NCBI GenBank assembly: GCA_027307235.1
Contig: DAHUXH010000006.1
Location: forward strand, 1 to 64,000
Reading direction: 5' to 3'
Origin: Vulcanimicrobiota bacterium
Lineage (GTDB): Bacteria; Vulcanimicrobiota; Vulcanimicrobiia; Vulcanimicrobiales; Vulcanimicrobiaceae
DNA: 64,000 bases
Shown: one piece after another, positions 52,061 through 59,990 of the stretch
How the letters are laid out: each line of letters starts with the position of its first letter
How positions within the stretch are numbered: position 1 is the first letter of the stretch
Notes under the pieces: model-generated
What the model saw: the letters and a program-made list of their open reading frames with translations, nothing else
Databases searched by the model: none
Told to the model about the DNA's origin: nothing
Position numbers and translations under genes: made by a program

Positions 52061-52834
52061 CTAGTGAATGATGAAGGCATACTGACTGCCGCGTACGCCA
52101 CAGGTTCCTCGCCCGAGCGCTGCACCCGCCACATTGAGCGTCGCGTGCTCGCTCACCTCTGAGCGCGCCGCGATATGGTCTCCGCACGCAAGCGTAAGCA
52201 GACGTGCCGCCGGGATGTCCCCGAGCGCGATCGACGCGCACAGTTCTATCTCGATATCACCAATATCGTCGAACCGCAGATTTCCATGAGTGAGCGCGGA
52301 GGGTTCGCGCGCGAGCGCCACGCCGATGCGCGCCTCCACCGGGCGCTCGAGCAAGATTTCAAAATAGGTCGCATACTCCCCGAGTGCGGCGCCCGGATCG
52401 ACCGCGAGCGGGTCACCGGCGCCGCAGACCGGGCTCAAGCATGTGGCAATGGCGCGCACCGCGCGCGCGAGAACTTCGCGTTCGATGCCGGAGAGCGTAC
52501 CGTCGCCGGGCGCGCGTTCGCCGAATGCGGCGGCGACGAGCGCCTGCGCGTCCTGCGGTCGCAAGACGATCGCCGCGTCGGCGACGTGGCCGCGCACCGT
52601 GAATAGCGATGCACCCGTGCAGATCGTCTCCCACGCGCGAGGGTCGGGAATGCGCGGTTCAAGCAACCGGACGGACGCCGTGCTCGCGTATGCCGACGAC
52701 AGCGTTTCGCGCATCGCATTTGCGACCAAGCAGGCGGCCGATACCGAAAAGAGCGAGCGCGCTTCAAATCGCGCGCGGCGCACGCGCCGTCCGCCGACGA
52801 TCGACGCTCCCGGTTCGAAAGTTAGGACGTTCAC
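52061..52834 (-). CDS. fliM: Divergent, short FliM/SctQ-like C-ring protein
   Basis: A 257-residue protein with a CheC-like middle region (SACLVANAMRETLSSAYASTASVRLLEP) and a C-terminal SpoA domain (IEIELCASIALGDIPAARLLTLACGDHIAA). Typical FliM is about 330 residues and begins with a LSQxEIDALL CheY-binding peptide, which is missing here. The GTG start overlaps the stop of the FlgF/G-like gene. Loss of the CheY-binding N-terminus suggests no chemotactic switching. SctQ is an alternative name. Confidence 0.7.
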   Translation of the reverse strand: MNVLTFEPGASIVGGRRVRRARFEARSLFSVSAACLVANAMRETLSSAYASTASVRLLEPRIPDPRAWETICTGASLFTVRGHVADAAIVLRPQDAQALVAAAFGERAPGDGTLSGIEREVLARAVRAIATCLSPVCGAGDPLAVDPGAALGEYATYFEILLERPVEARIGVALAREPSALTHGNLRFDDIGDIEIELCASIALGDIPAARLLTLACGDHIAARSEVSEHATLNVAGAALGRGTCGVRGSQYAFIIH

Positions 52835-53550
52835 TTGACGAGGTCCATCGACGTCTTGCTCGTCGAATCGCGCGCGGTGCGCACGGCGGTGAGCGCATCG
52901 AAGGCGATGTACGCTTGCGTCAGTTGTTCGAGACTCCGATCGATGTCGATGTTGCTCGCGCTCTTGCGAAACGGCGTGAGTTCAGCGAAGTTTCCGTCCT
53001 TCGCGAAACCGACGTGCGGCGGCACGCCGTCGGGTGCGAGGGAGTGTGCGGCGTCGAGCGGTCGCAGCGACGAACCGGCGGGAAAACGCGCGAGCGCGAT
53101 GCGGCCCACGGTGACGCGCAGACGTTCGCGCGCACCGCTGCGCGGATCGATGCTGTCGCGTGCATAGGAGAGCGTTCCGTCGCCGTCGATGCGGACATCG
53201 GCGACGCGGTCGAGTGCAACGTCGACCGGATCGATGCGCAGCGCCGCGAGCGCATCGCTTCCCGGCCGCGCGCCGCAGACCGGACGGCCCGAAGCATCAA
53301 CGAGCGCGCCGTCGTGCACATGAAAACGGCCATCGCGCGTGTAGACGCGCCGGCCCGCGTCGTCGAGTTCAAGAAAGAATGCATCGTTCGGAGGCGTGAC
53401 AGCGAGCGGATCGAGCGCGAGGCCGGCCGCTCCGGGCCGCTCGACGTCGCGATTCTCCGGCGTCGCACCCGGCGTGAAGGCTGCATCCGCATCACGCTTG
53501 CGGCTCTCGATGCGCTCGAAGGCGAAGGCGAACGCTGGATCGATCATCAT
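52831..53550 (-). CDS. FlgF/FlgG-like rod protein, divergent
   Basis: A 239-residue protein of the flagellar rod/hook family. The block FFLELDDAGRRVYTRDGRFHVHDGALVDASGRPVCG near residues 58-93 corresponds to the family 'TRxGxFxxDxxGxLVxxxGxxV.G' motif. The C-terminal helix (ASNIDIDRSLEQLTQAYIAFDALTAVRTARDS) corresponds to the usual NVDxVxEMxxMIxAxRAYExN helix. The canonical N-terminal helix is not conserved. It is coupled to neighbours by 4-bp overlaps at both ends. Confidence 0.65.
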   Translation of the reverse strand: MMIDPAFAFAFERIESRKRDADAAFTPGATPENRDVERPGAAGLALDPLAVTPPNDAFFLELDDAGRRVYTRDGRFHVHDGALVDASGRPVCGARPGSDALAALRIDPVDVALDRVADVRIDGDGTLSYARDSIDPRSGARERLRVTVGRIALARFPAGSSLRPLDAAHSLAPDGVPPHVGFAKDGNFAELTPFRKSASNIDIDRSLEQLTQAYIAFDALTAVRTARDSTSKTSMDLVK

Positions 53551-54104
53551 GACGCGGAGGCTTTCGCTTCGGCGACTAGGCGCACGCCGCGCAACGCGAG
53601 CGCGTAGCGCGCCTGCGCCAGCGCCTGCTCGACGCGCTCGCGCACGGCCGGCGGACAGATCGCCACCAGCCGCATCTGCTCGTCCGCGCGCTGCAAGACC
53701 ACGTGAACGCGCCCGCCCGCACCGTCAACGGCGAACGTCGCCGACCGGCGCGCAGCGTTGGGCCGCAAGAATGTGCGTTCGATCTTCCGCGCAAGCGGCG
53801 AGCGCGCGACACGCCGATCGCTCTGCTGCGTATCGTGTGCGTCCACGCGTGTTTCGCGGAATGTGGGTGCCGGGAGTCTCTCCGCTGACGTTCTTTCGAC
53901 CGCGCATTCGCGCCCGGATGCGCGCGGCGATCTGCGTGTGTCATTGCCTGCTGAAAGCAAGCCCGGCGCGGCGCCGTTGTGCGACGCATGGTCATGGGCC
54001 AAATGCAATGCGGAGAACCAGGCTTGTGAGAGCACGCGGCGATCGATGGCAGCGAGCGGTGCTTGCAGAATGTCGAACCGGAGATCGTCTTGAATCGAGT
54101 TCAT
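53547..54104 (-). CDS. Possible FliK-like protein
   Basis: A 185-residue protein with an Arg/Ser-rich, low-complexity middle and a folded C-terminal third (RSATFAVDGAGGRVHVVLQRADEQMRLVAICPPAVRERVEQALAQARYALALRGVRLV). That region resembles the C-terminal core of FliK-type hook-length/substrate-specificity proteins in its order of strands and the final 'RexLEqAlxxLrxaLxxxGlxL' helix. The position between rod and transglycosylase genes agrees. The similarity is weak, so the call is tentative. Confidence 0.35.
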   Translation of the reverse strand: MNSIQDDLRFDILQAPLAAIDRRVLSQAWFSALHLAHDHASHNGAAPGLLSAGNDTRRSPRASGRECAVERTSAERLPAPTFRETRVDAHDTQQSDRRVARSPLARKIERTFLRPNAARRSATFAVDGAGGRVHVVLQRADEQMRLVAICPPAVRERVEQALAQARYALALRGVRLVAEAKASAS

Positions 54105-54169
54105 GCTGCGATCGTAGATCGCACGCGTGAACGTTGCGTCGGCGGATTGTTACCGCCGCATGATCGCGC

Positions 54170-54826
54170 TTACGGTTGTTGCGTCCGGTACTTTTCGTAA
54201 CTTGCGAGCACGTTCTGCACGTAGTTCTGTGTCTCGGCGTACGGCGGAACTCCATCGTATTTTTCGACCGCGCCGGGACCGGCGTTGTACGCGGCTACCG
54301 CGAGCTTCATGTCGCCGCCGAAGCGGTCGAGCAGACCGCGCAGATAGCGCGTGCCGCCCGCAACGTTCTGGACGGGGTCATACGCGTTGGCGACGCCCAG
54401 GCCCGCGGCCGTCCCCGGCATGAGCTGCATCAATCCTTGCGCCCCGACACGAGAGGTCGCATTCGCGTTGAAACCGGATTCGTTGGCGATCACCGCTTTC
54501 ACGAGCGCGGGATCGACGCCGTAGGCTCCCGCGTTGGCGGTCACAAGCCGCTCGATCTCCTCGGGAGGCACCATCGCGGGGGCATCCGCACGGGCACCCA
54601 ACGCGGCGGCCTCGTCGTTGAACGACGCTGCCGGGGTTCCACCCGCCGATGCCAGCGCCGCCTGGACCAGCGACGCGAAGCTTCCCGCGTTGCGCGGGTC
54701 GATGACCGGCAGGCCATCGATGCCGCTTCCCGCAGCGGGCCCGCTCGCAGGCGCCGGTGCCGCCGAGGCGCCGGTGATCTCCGCGATGCGCTGCTGGATG
54801 GCAGCGATGTTGCTTGCAATATCCAT
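54170..54826 (-). CDS. Lytic transglycosylase (SLT domain)
   Basis: A 218-residue peptidoglycan lytic transglycosylase. The SLT domain covers the C-terminal 110 residues: GVDPALVKAVIANESGFNANATSRVGAQGLMQLMPGTAAGLGV (catalytic Glu in ANESGF) and LAVAAYNAGPGAVEKYDGVPPYAETQNYVQNVL. The first 100 residues are Ala/Pro-rich, with no standard signal peptide. This suggests export through the flagellar-type system itself to open the cell wall for the rod, a job done elsewhere by FlgJ. It begins immediately after the fliI stop. Confidence 0.85.
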   Translation of the reverse strand: MDIASNIAAIQQRIAEITGASAAPAPASGPAAGSGIDGLPVIDPRNAGSFASLVQAALASAGGTPAASFNDEAAALGARADAPAMVPPEEIERLVTANAGAYGVDPALVKAVIANESGFNANATSRVGAQGLMQLMPGTAAGLGVANAYDPVQNVAGGTRYLRGLLDRFGGDMKLAVAAYNAGPGAVEKYDGVPPYAETQNYVQNVLASYEKYRTQQP

Positions 54827-56065
54827 CTAGTCTCCTTCCAGCATATCGGCAAGTCCGGCCAGTTCCGCCAGCATGCGCGCTGGCTGCGCCGGTCGAGCGT
54901 CCTGAAGCAGAAAGTCGTCGAGCACGGGTTGCGCCGCGACCGCCCGCGCCAGATCCGCTCGGGAACCGGCGATGCCGAGCGCGCGTGCGTCGGCGGTGCG
55001 TTCCAGCAGTTCGATCGCGCGCCGGACGGTCGCCGCCGCGCGGCGGTGCGCATCGTCGATGACGTCGTTCATGGTTCGGCTCGCACTGGCGCCAACGTCG
55101 ACGGCCGGAAACCGGTGGGCGCGCGCGAGCTGCGGCGAGAGCGCGACGTGTCCGTCGAGCAGCGAGCGCGCCGCATCGCTCACGGGATCGCGCGCGTCGC
55201 CATCGTCGAGCACGGTCGCGATCAGCGTGATCGATCCGCTGTGCGCAGGCCCGGCGATCTCGACGCAGCGCGCGAGTTCGGCGAAGACACTCGCCGGATA
55301 CCCGCCGCGTCCGACACTCTCTGCGCACGCAAGCGCAAGTTCGCGCTGCGCGGCGCAGAAGCGCGCGAGACTGTCCACGACCAGCAGCACGTCGAGTCCG
55401 CGACGGCGCAACGCATCGGCCTGCGCAAGCGCCGCACGCAACGCGCGCGTTCGTTCCGCCGGCGGACGGTCGCTGGTAGCGCAGATGATCGACGTTCTCG
55501 CGTCGCGGTGCGCGATCCATTCCTGTGCTTCGCGCCCGCGTTCGCCGACGAGCGCGATCACGCTCGCGTCGGCACCGATACCGCTCGCCAGGCAACGCAG
55601 CAGCGTCGATTTTCCAGCGCCCGGTGCGCCGAAGATGCCGATACGTGCGCCGCGTCCGATCGTGAGCAATCCGTCGATGACACGAACGCCCGTCCACCAC
55701 GGCGTGACGATCGGTGCGCGCGCCGCCGGTGCGGGAGCCGCGCGGACAAGCGGCACCCGCGCACCGTCGAGCGCAGGACCGTCGTCAAGCGGACGTCCCA
55801 AGGGATCGATGGCGCGGCCGAGCGCGACGGTACCGAGCACGAGTGCGAGCGCGCGCGGATCGGCAACGACAGCCGAACCCGCACCGATCGCGTCCAGAGC
55901 GCCGTGCATGGCGATCGACGCGCGCTCGCCGTGCACGGCCACGATCTCACCGCACGCCGAACCGCGCGCGGTCTCGATGCGCACGCCCGCGCCGATGCGC
56001 GCACAGGGAAACTCGGCGTGAACGAAACCGCCGCTTGCCGCGGTCACCGTTCCCCGTGCGATCAC
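54827..56065 (-). CDS. fliI: Flagellar-type export ATPase FliI
   Basis: A 412-residue F1-beta-like ATPase that energises export. The Walker A motif GAPGAGKST is at residues 146-154; LLVVDSLARFC gives Walker B. GERGREAQEWI, RTSIICATSDRPPAERTRAL and GGYPASVFAELARCVE are family blocks. It is about 30 residues shorter than common FliI proteins. It is coupled to fliH by a 4-bp overlap. Confidence 0.93.
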   Translation of the reverse strand: MIARGTVTAASGGFVHAEFPCARIGAGVRIETARGSACGEIVAVHGERASIAMHGALDAIGAGSAVVADPRALALVLGTVALGRAIDPLGRPLDDGPALDGARVPLVRAAPAPAARAPIVTPWWTGVRVIDGLLTIGRGARIGIFGAPGAGKSTLLRCLASGIGADASVIALVGERGREAQEWIAHRDARTSIICATSDRPPAERTRALRAALAQADALRRRGLDVLLVVDSLARFCAAQRELALACAESVGRGGYPASVFAELARCVEIAGPAHSGSITLIATVLDDGDARDPVSDAARSLLDGHVALSPQLARAHRFPAVDVGASASRTMNDVIDDAHRRAAATVRRAIELLERTADARALGIAGSRADLARAVAAQPVLDDFLLQDARPAQPARMLAELAGLADMLEGD

Positions 56066-56517
56066 GACGCGGTGTACGCCAGCAGCATCTCCACCCGCGC
56101 GCCGAGCGTCACGTCGAGAGATCCGTCACGCACGTCGATCACCGCGTCACCGCGGCGCAACGCCTCATCCGCGACGACCGGCACCATGAGATCGGCGAGC
56201 AGCGCGCACTCAGCCGGATGCGCGCGCACACGCAGCGGCTGCGCGTGCGCATACCTGTCGAGCGCGCGCACCACGATGCGCGCGATGTCGCATGGCTGCA
56301 GCAGCAGTTCGCGCCCGAGAATCTCCGCGACCACGTCGCCGCGCAAGCGTTCGACGGCGGCGTCGAGCGCATCGGCGATGCGCGCGTGAAAGAGCGCGAG
56401 GTCACGGCGCAGTTCGTCGCCTTCGTCATCCGGCGAGGCGGTTTCGCCGACGGGCTCCGGCACGGGCGCCGCTTGCGCGACCGGCATCTCCACCGCCACG
56501 GCGCGAGCGTCGCTCAA
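56062..56517 (-). CDS. fliH: FliH-like ATPase regulator, short
   Basis: A 151-residue protein with an Ala/Pro/acidic N-terminus, a central helix (LRRDLALFHARIADALDAAVERLRGDVVAEILGRELL) and a C-terminal V-ATPase-E-like domain (IARIVVRALDRYAHAQPLRVRAHPAECALL...RRGDAVIDVRDGSLDVTLGARVEML). FliH links FliI to the C-ring. Typical length is about 230, so the N-terminal coiled coil is reduced. The TTG start is inferred from frame; fliI overlaps its end. Confidence 0.7.
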   Translation of the reverse strand: MSDARAVAVEMPVAQAAPVPEPVGETASPDDEGDELRRDLALFHARIADALDAAVERLRGDVVAEILGRELLLQPCDIARIVVRALDRYAHAQPLRVRAHPAECALLADLMVPVVADEALRRGDAVIDVRDGSLDVTLGARVEMLLAYTAS

Positions 56518-56541
56518 CCATCCGTGAGTGGCACAAAATCA

Positions 56542-58011
56542 TTAGGCATCCAGCAACACCTCGTGCGCCTGCGGAACGAAGCTCGCGTGCGCGCGCTGCA
56601 TGCGCGTGACGATGGCGCTGCGCTCGTGGGGCGGATAGAGATCGAGCACGGCGGCTGCCGTGGCAGCGGGTAGCGCGCTGATGACGGCCGCCACCGCGTG
56701 CGGCGGCTCGCCGGCGAGCGCACGGCGCACGTTCGCGGGTGCATACCCGGCAACGCTGCGTCTCGCGCGCGCGATCGACGCGCGCTCGCATGCGGTTCGC
56801 GCAAGCGTCAGCAGCGGCGGGTAGGCGACCCGCAGCGCGACGAGGGCGCCGATGACCCACACGAGCGTCGGAAGGAGCGGCACGATCGCGCCGTACGCGA
56901 GCCACCAGCCGTCACGTTTGCCGGCCGGCTCGTGCGTGAAGTCGACGGCTTGCACCGCCAGCGTGTCACCGCGCCGCGTATCGACTCCAAGCGTCGCCGC
57001 CGCGAACGCTCGCACCGCCGCCAGATCGGCCGCCCGGCGCGCATCGACGAAGACCGCAGCCGAAACGCGTGCAACACCGCCCGCTTCTTGCGTTGTGGTC
57101 AGTTCGCTCGTCAGGCTGCCGCGATCTTCGGTGCGAACGTCTTTGTCGTACCGCTTTCCGTCGCCGCTGTACTGCTCGACGTTTGAACTAGAGGTAATGG
57201 CGCTCGCGGAAAGCGGGACGCGCCGCTGCGTGGTGCTCGACGTCGCGCGCGGATCGCGGTCGATGCGCACGCGCACCAGCGCGACCCCGCTGCCGAAGGC
57301 CGTGTCGAGCGCCGACTGCAACGCGCGCTGCAAATCGCTCGCATCGTCCTCGCCGCTGCTCGCCGCGCCGAGCGCAATACCGCGATCGTCGACGATGGTC
57401 ACGTGCGCGGGATCGAGTCCCGGAACAGCCGCTGCCACGTAGCGGCGAATGCCGTCGATCGCGTCGCGCGAGAGGCGCGCGCCGGCGCGCGTCGTCAGCC
57501 GAACGCTGGCGCTGGCGTCATGTGATGTTTGATCGGCGAACTGCGCCTGCGTCGCCGGCGCGACGATGACGCGTGCGTCGTCGATGCCGTCGATGCCGCG
57601 CAGCCCAAGCTCGATGTCGCCAGCTAACCCCGTGCGCGCCTGTTCGTCGATCACCGATTGCGGGGTGAGTGCGCCGACGCTGGCGAGCGCCTCGCCGCTG
57701 CTCGCAACGTGCGTATGCGGTATCCCGCCGAGTGACAAGCGCAACAGCAGCGTGTTGCGCGCTTGGGCATCGACCACGATGTTGTCGGGCAGGGGCGTGA
57801 ACGGCACATTCCATGCCGCCAACCGTTCTTGCACCTCGAGCACTTGCTCGGGAAAGAGTTTCTGCGAGAAGAGCGGCACGCGCGCCGGATGCGCAGCTAC
57901 GCCTGCGATCACGGCGATGACGATGACCGCCGCCAGGGCTGCCGCGCCGCCCACGCGCACCGTGCGCGGCAGCGCGGCCACGCGGGCGGCGAACGTTTCC
58001 ATGCGCACCAT
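56542..58011 (-). CDS. fliF: FliF-FliG fusion, MS-ring protein
   Basis: A 489-residue MS-ring protein. Helix one (VGGAAALAAVIVIAVIAGVAA) is at residues 20-40; the ring-building motifs of FliF/YscJ span 45-215 (LFSQKLFPEQVLEVQERLAAWNVPFTPL, ARVIVAPATQAQFADQ). Helix two (WWLAYGAIVPLLPTLVWVIGALVALRVAY) is at 369-397. After a short linker, residues 424-489 resemble the FliG middle domain (ALAGEPPHAVAAVISALPAATAAAVLDLYPPHERSAIVTRM). The FliG torque domain is absent and no separate fliG exists in the window. Coupled closely after fliE. Confidence 0.8.
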   Translation of the reverse strand: MVRMETFAARVAALPRTVRVGGAAALAAVIVIAVIAGVAAHPARVPLFSQKLFPEQVLEVQERLAAWNVPFTPLPDNIVVDAQARNTLLLRLSLGGIPHTHVASSGEALASVGALTPQSVIDEQARTGLAGDIELGLRGIDGIDDARVIVAPATQAQFADQTSHDASASVRLTTRAGARLSRDAIDGIRRYVAAAVPGLDPAHVTIVDDRGIALGAASSGEDDASDLQRALQSALDTAFGSGVALVRVRIDRDPRATSSTTQRRVPLSASAITSSSNVEQYSGDGKRYDKDVRTEDRGSLTSELTTTQEAGGVARVSAAVFVDARRAADLAAVRAFAAATLGVDTRRGDTLAVQAVDFTHEPAGKRDGWWLAYGAIVPLLPTLVWVIGALVALRVAYPPLLTLARTACERASIARARRSVAGYAPANVRRALAGEPPHAVAAVISALPAATAAAVLDLYPPHERSAIVTRMQRAHASFVPQAHEVLLDA

Positions 58012-58013
58012 CG

Positions 58014-58292
58014 TCAAATTTGCATGCCGGTAATCGACTGCACGGCTTGCACGGTCCGTTGCGCCGTCGCGGTTGCGACCGACAGCACGACGTCGGCACG
58101 CGCGCGTTCGTACATCGCGTCGACGAGCGACCCATGCCCGGATGCAAACGCATCTTCGGCGTCGTTTGCGGCACCGAGCACGCCGCCGAGCGCATCGAGC
58201 GCCTTTGCGAAGAGTTCGCTCTGCGGCGCGGGCGAGGTGGTGGCGACAGTATCCGGCATGCTGGTGTCCGGCGTCAGATTCACGACCTTCAT
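58014..58292 (-). CDS. fliE: Flagellar basal-body protein FliE
   Basis: A 92-residue adaptor between the MS ring and the rod, and the first export substrate. The C-terminal two-thirds match FliE (SELFAKALDALGGVLGAANDAEDAFASGHGSLVDAMYERARADVVLSVATATAQRTVQAVQSITGMQ). The last helix has the usual 'A-x6-R-x-V-x-A-x-x-x-I-x-x-M-Q-I' pattern. It overlaps flgC by 4 bp. Confidence 0.85.
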   Translation of the reverse strand: MKVVNLTPDTSMPDTVATTSPAPQSELFAKALDALGGVLGAANDAEDAFASGHGSLVDAMYERARADVVLSVATATAQRTVQAVQSITGMQI

Positions 58293-58615
58293 GCGCGCTC
58301 CAGGTCGATCGTCTTCTCGGCCACCCGTTTGCCGACATCGAAAATGGATGCGTCAGCTTCATACGCGCGCGACGCGTTCATGACGGCGATCATCTCCGTC
58401 AGCGCATCGACGTTACTCCCGCGTTCGGTGTGCGTCCCCGTGAAGGTCACAAGCGCGGTGCCGTCGCGATCGCTCACGCGAAAATCCGGAACGCTGCGCG
58501 GATACGAACCGCGCGGTCCCGCAGCCTGCGCCGCGGCCATGTTGCGCGCCGCGACGTCGAGAGCGGCACGTTGCGCGGCCATGCCGCTCGCGGCGGTAGC
58601 GAGCAGATCGCTCAT
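58289..58615 (-). CDS. flgC: FlgC-like proximal rod protein, short
   Basis: A 108-residue rod protein. The N-terminal helix (DLLATAASGMAAQRAALDVAARNMA) and C-terminal helix (GSNVDALTEMIAVMNASRAYEADASIFDVGKRVAEKTIDLE) are clear FlgC signatures, including the NVD-x-x-x-EM motif. The middle domain is reduced to about 45 residues, against about 140 total in common FlgC. Confidence 0.8.
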   Translation of the reverse strand: MSDLLATAASGMAAQRAALDVAARNMAAAQAAGPRGSYPRSVPDFRVSDRDGTALVTFTGTHTERGSNVDALTEMIAVMNASRAYEADASIFDVGKRVAEKTIDLERA

Positions 58616-58827
58616 TTCGCCACCTGCTTGATCTCGCTCAAGCGCGCGTGCATCGCGCTCAGCACCGCTTCGGTGAACACCGCCTGCTGCGCGGTCTCAG
58701 CCATCGCGGTGTCGAGCGCGTGCGCTCCCGCTCCGGTGTTGGCGTGCGCCACCGAAGCAGCCGCGTGCGCGAGATGATCCGCGCTTGCGTCGAGCGCGCC
58801 TCGGAGAGATGAAGCTATGTCGTACAT
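58612..58827 (-). CDS. flgB: FlgB-like rod protein, very short
   Basis: A 71-residue protein consisting of little more than the two terminal helices of an FlgB-type rod protein (SLRGALDASADHLAHAAASVAHANTGA and AETAQQAVFTEAVLSAMHARLSEIKQVA). Typical FlgB is about 130 residues. Position directly before flgC and fliE supports the call. It is the first gene of the cluster; no obvious promoter fits in the 45 bp before it. Confidence 0.6.
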   Translation of the reverse strand: MYDIASSLRGALDASADHLAHAAASVAHANTGAGAHALDTAMAETAQQAVFTEAVLSAMHARLSEIKQVAK

Positions 58828-58872
58828 GCGTCGACTCTAGCCGCACCGCATGTCGAAGAGACGGCGCGCGTG

Positions 58873-59982
58873 TTACCGCGGCGTGAACGTTACCGCCTGC
58901 ATGAGCGGCAGGCCGCTTGCGTCGCGGGGAATCCCAATGAAGAGGCGCGTGACTTCGTTGTAGTTGGCGATGCCGCTCGCGATGCCGTTGCTCTTTAGGT
59001 AGGTGTTGTAGGTGCGCCAGGAGAGCGTCGCGAGCAGGCGGCTGAGATGCCGCGCATTCCGCTCGCGAATCGCGCCGAAGTCTTGCCACACCAGCGGCGA
59101 GAAGGTCGATGCCGTGTATGGCCCCGGCGGGAGAACGAGAAACAGTTCCATCCAGCCTGAATACTGCTGCACGGGATCGGGTGAACGCAAGCAGGTGAGC
59201 GCGGCGACGTAGTTGGCTTCGTCTTCGCGCGCGAAGGCCGCGACGTGCGTCCACTCGTGCGCCAAATCGAACGGCCGCTCGAACCACAGCAGGTCGGGCG
59301 CAAGCTGCGATTCGAGCGTGAACGGGTTGATGAAGCCGCTGGTGCCGGTGGCATTCATGAACGGACCGGCGATCGTCCACTTCGGATTGCCGACATTGGG
59401 CGTCCATGAGTCGCCCAAGCGCTGCACCACCGGCAGCCACGACAAGCGCAAACTAGTGAGATCGAGAGCCGCATCCGAACGCGCGTGTGCGAGCGGCGCC
59501 AAGCGATTCATCTGCGCGATCGCCTGCGTGCGCACGCGCCCGATCGCATCGTCGTTCAAGCGCGCGGGTTCAAAGCGCGCGCGCACTTCAATCGGGGTGC
59601 GTTGATAGTTCCATCCCCAACCCGCCTCGAACCACACGGCGAGGATGCCGGCGATCGCGAGCAGATCGAGCGCGAAGGTCGCGGCCACACGCCACCACCC
59701 CAGGCGCTGCCGCGCGCGCAACGAGCGATACGCGCCCCAGACGACCGCAATCGCCGCGGCCAGCCCGACCAGATCGCCGCACGAGAACGGCACGAGCAGC
59801 GTCACCGTCGAGGCCGCGTGCTGCCACACCGCATAGGCACCGTCGGCGTAAGCGGATTCCAGCCACGCCGGATCGGGGTGCCACAGCAGCGCGACCCCGC
59901 CCGCGACGATCGCGAGCGCACGGCAGAGAAACGCACAAAGGCCGCGCGAACGCGGCCCTTGTGTGTGGCTGGATGGCTGCAA
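58873..59982 (-). CDS. DUF3810 family membrane protein
   Basis: A 369-residue protein with three N-terminal helices (ALAIVAGGVALLWHP, LVGLAAAIAVVWGAY, AATFALDLLAIAGILAVWF) and a large outward-facing domain containing HEWTHVAAFAREDEANYVA. That is the zinc-peptidase-like HExxH-type core of DUF3810 (here HEWTH with a downstream ExxE). The first dozen codons overlap the rpsI terminator, so the true start may lie downstream; no better ATG/GTG is evident. Function unknown, presumably a membrane metallopeptidase. Confidence 0.75.
   Translation of the reverse strand: MQPSSHTQGPRSRGLCAFLCRALAIVAGGVALLWHPDPAWLESAYADGAYAVWQHAASTVTLLVPFSCGDLVGLAAAIAVVWGAYRSLRARQRLGWWRVAATFALDLLAIAGILAVWFEAGWGWNYQRTPIEVRARFEPARLNDDAIGRVRTQAIAQMNRLAPLAHARSDAALDLTSLRLSWLPVVQRLGDSWTPNVGNPKWTIAGPFMNATGTSGFINPFTLESQLAPDLLWFERPFDLAHEWTHVAAFAREDEANYVAALTCLRSPDPVQQYSGWMELFLVLPPGPYTASTFSPLVWQDFGAIRERNARHLSRLLATLSWRTYNTYLKSNGIASGIANYNEVTRLFIGIPRDASGLPLMQAVTFTPR
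59938..59960 (-). terminator. Terminator after rpsI
   Basis: A 7-bp stem (GGCCGCG / CGCGGCC) extended by AA/TT with one bulge, with a UUCG tetraloop on the minus-strand RNA and TTT after it. It is 31 bp past the rpsI stop and lies within the first codons of the DUF3810 frame. Confidence 0.75.
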
Positions 59983-59990
59983 CGTCGCGA

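Noticed and set aside
54176-56389. 737-codon plus-strand frame opposite fliI and the transglycosylase gene
   Set aside because: No domain, extreme Arg content; antisense to well-identified genes.
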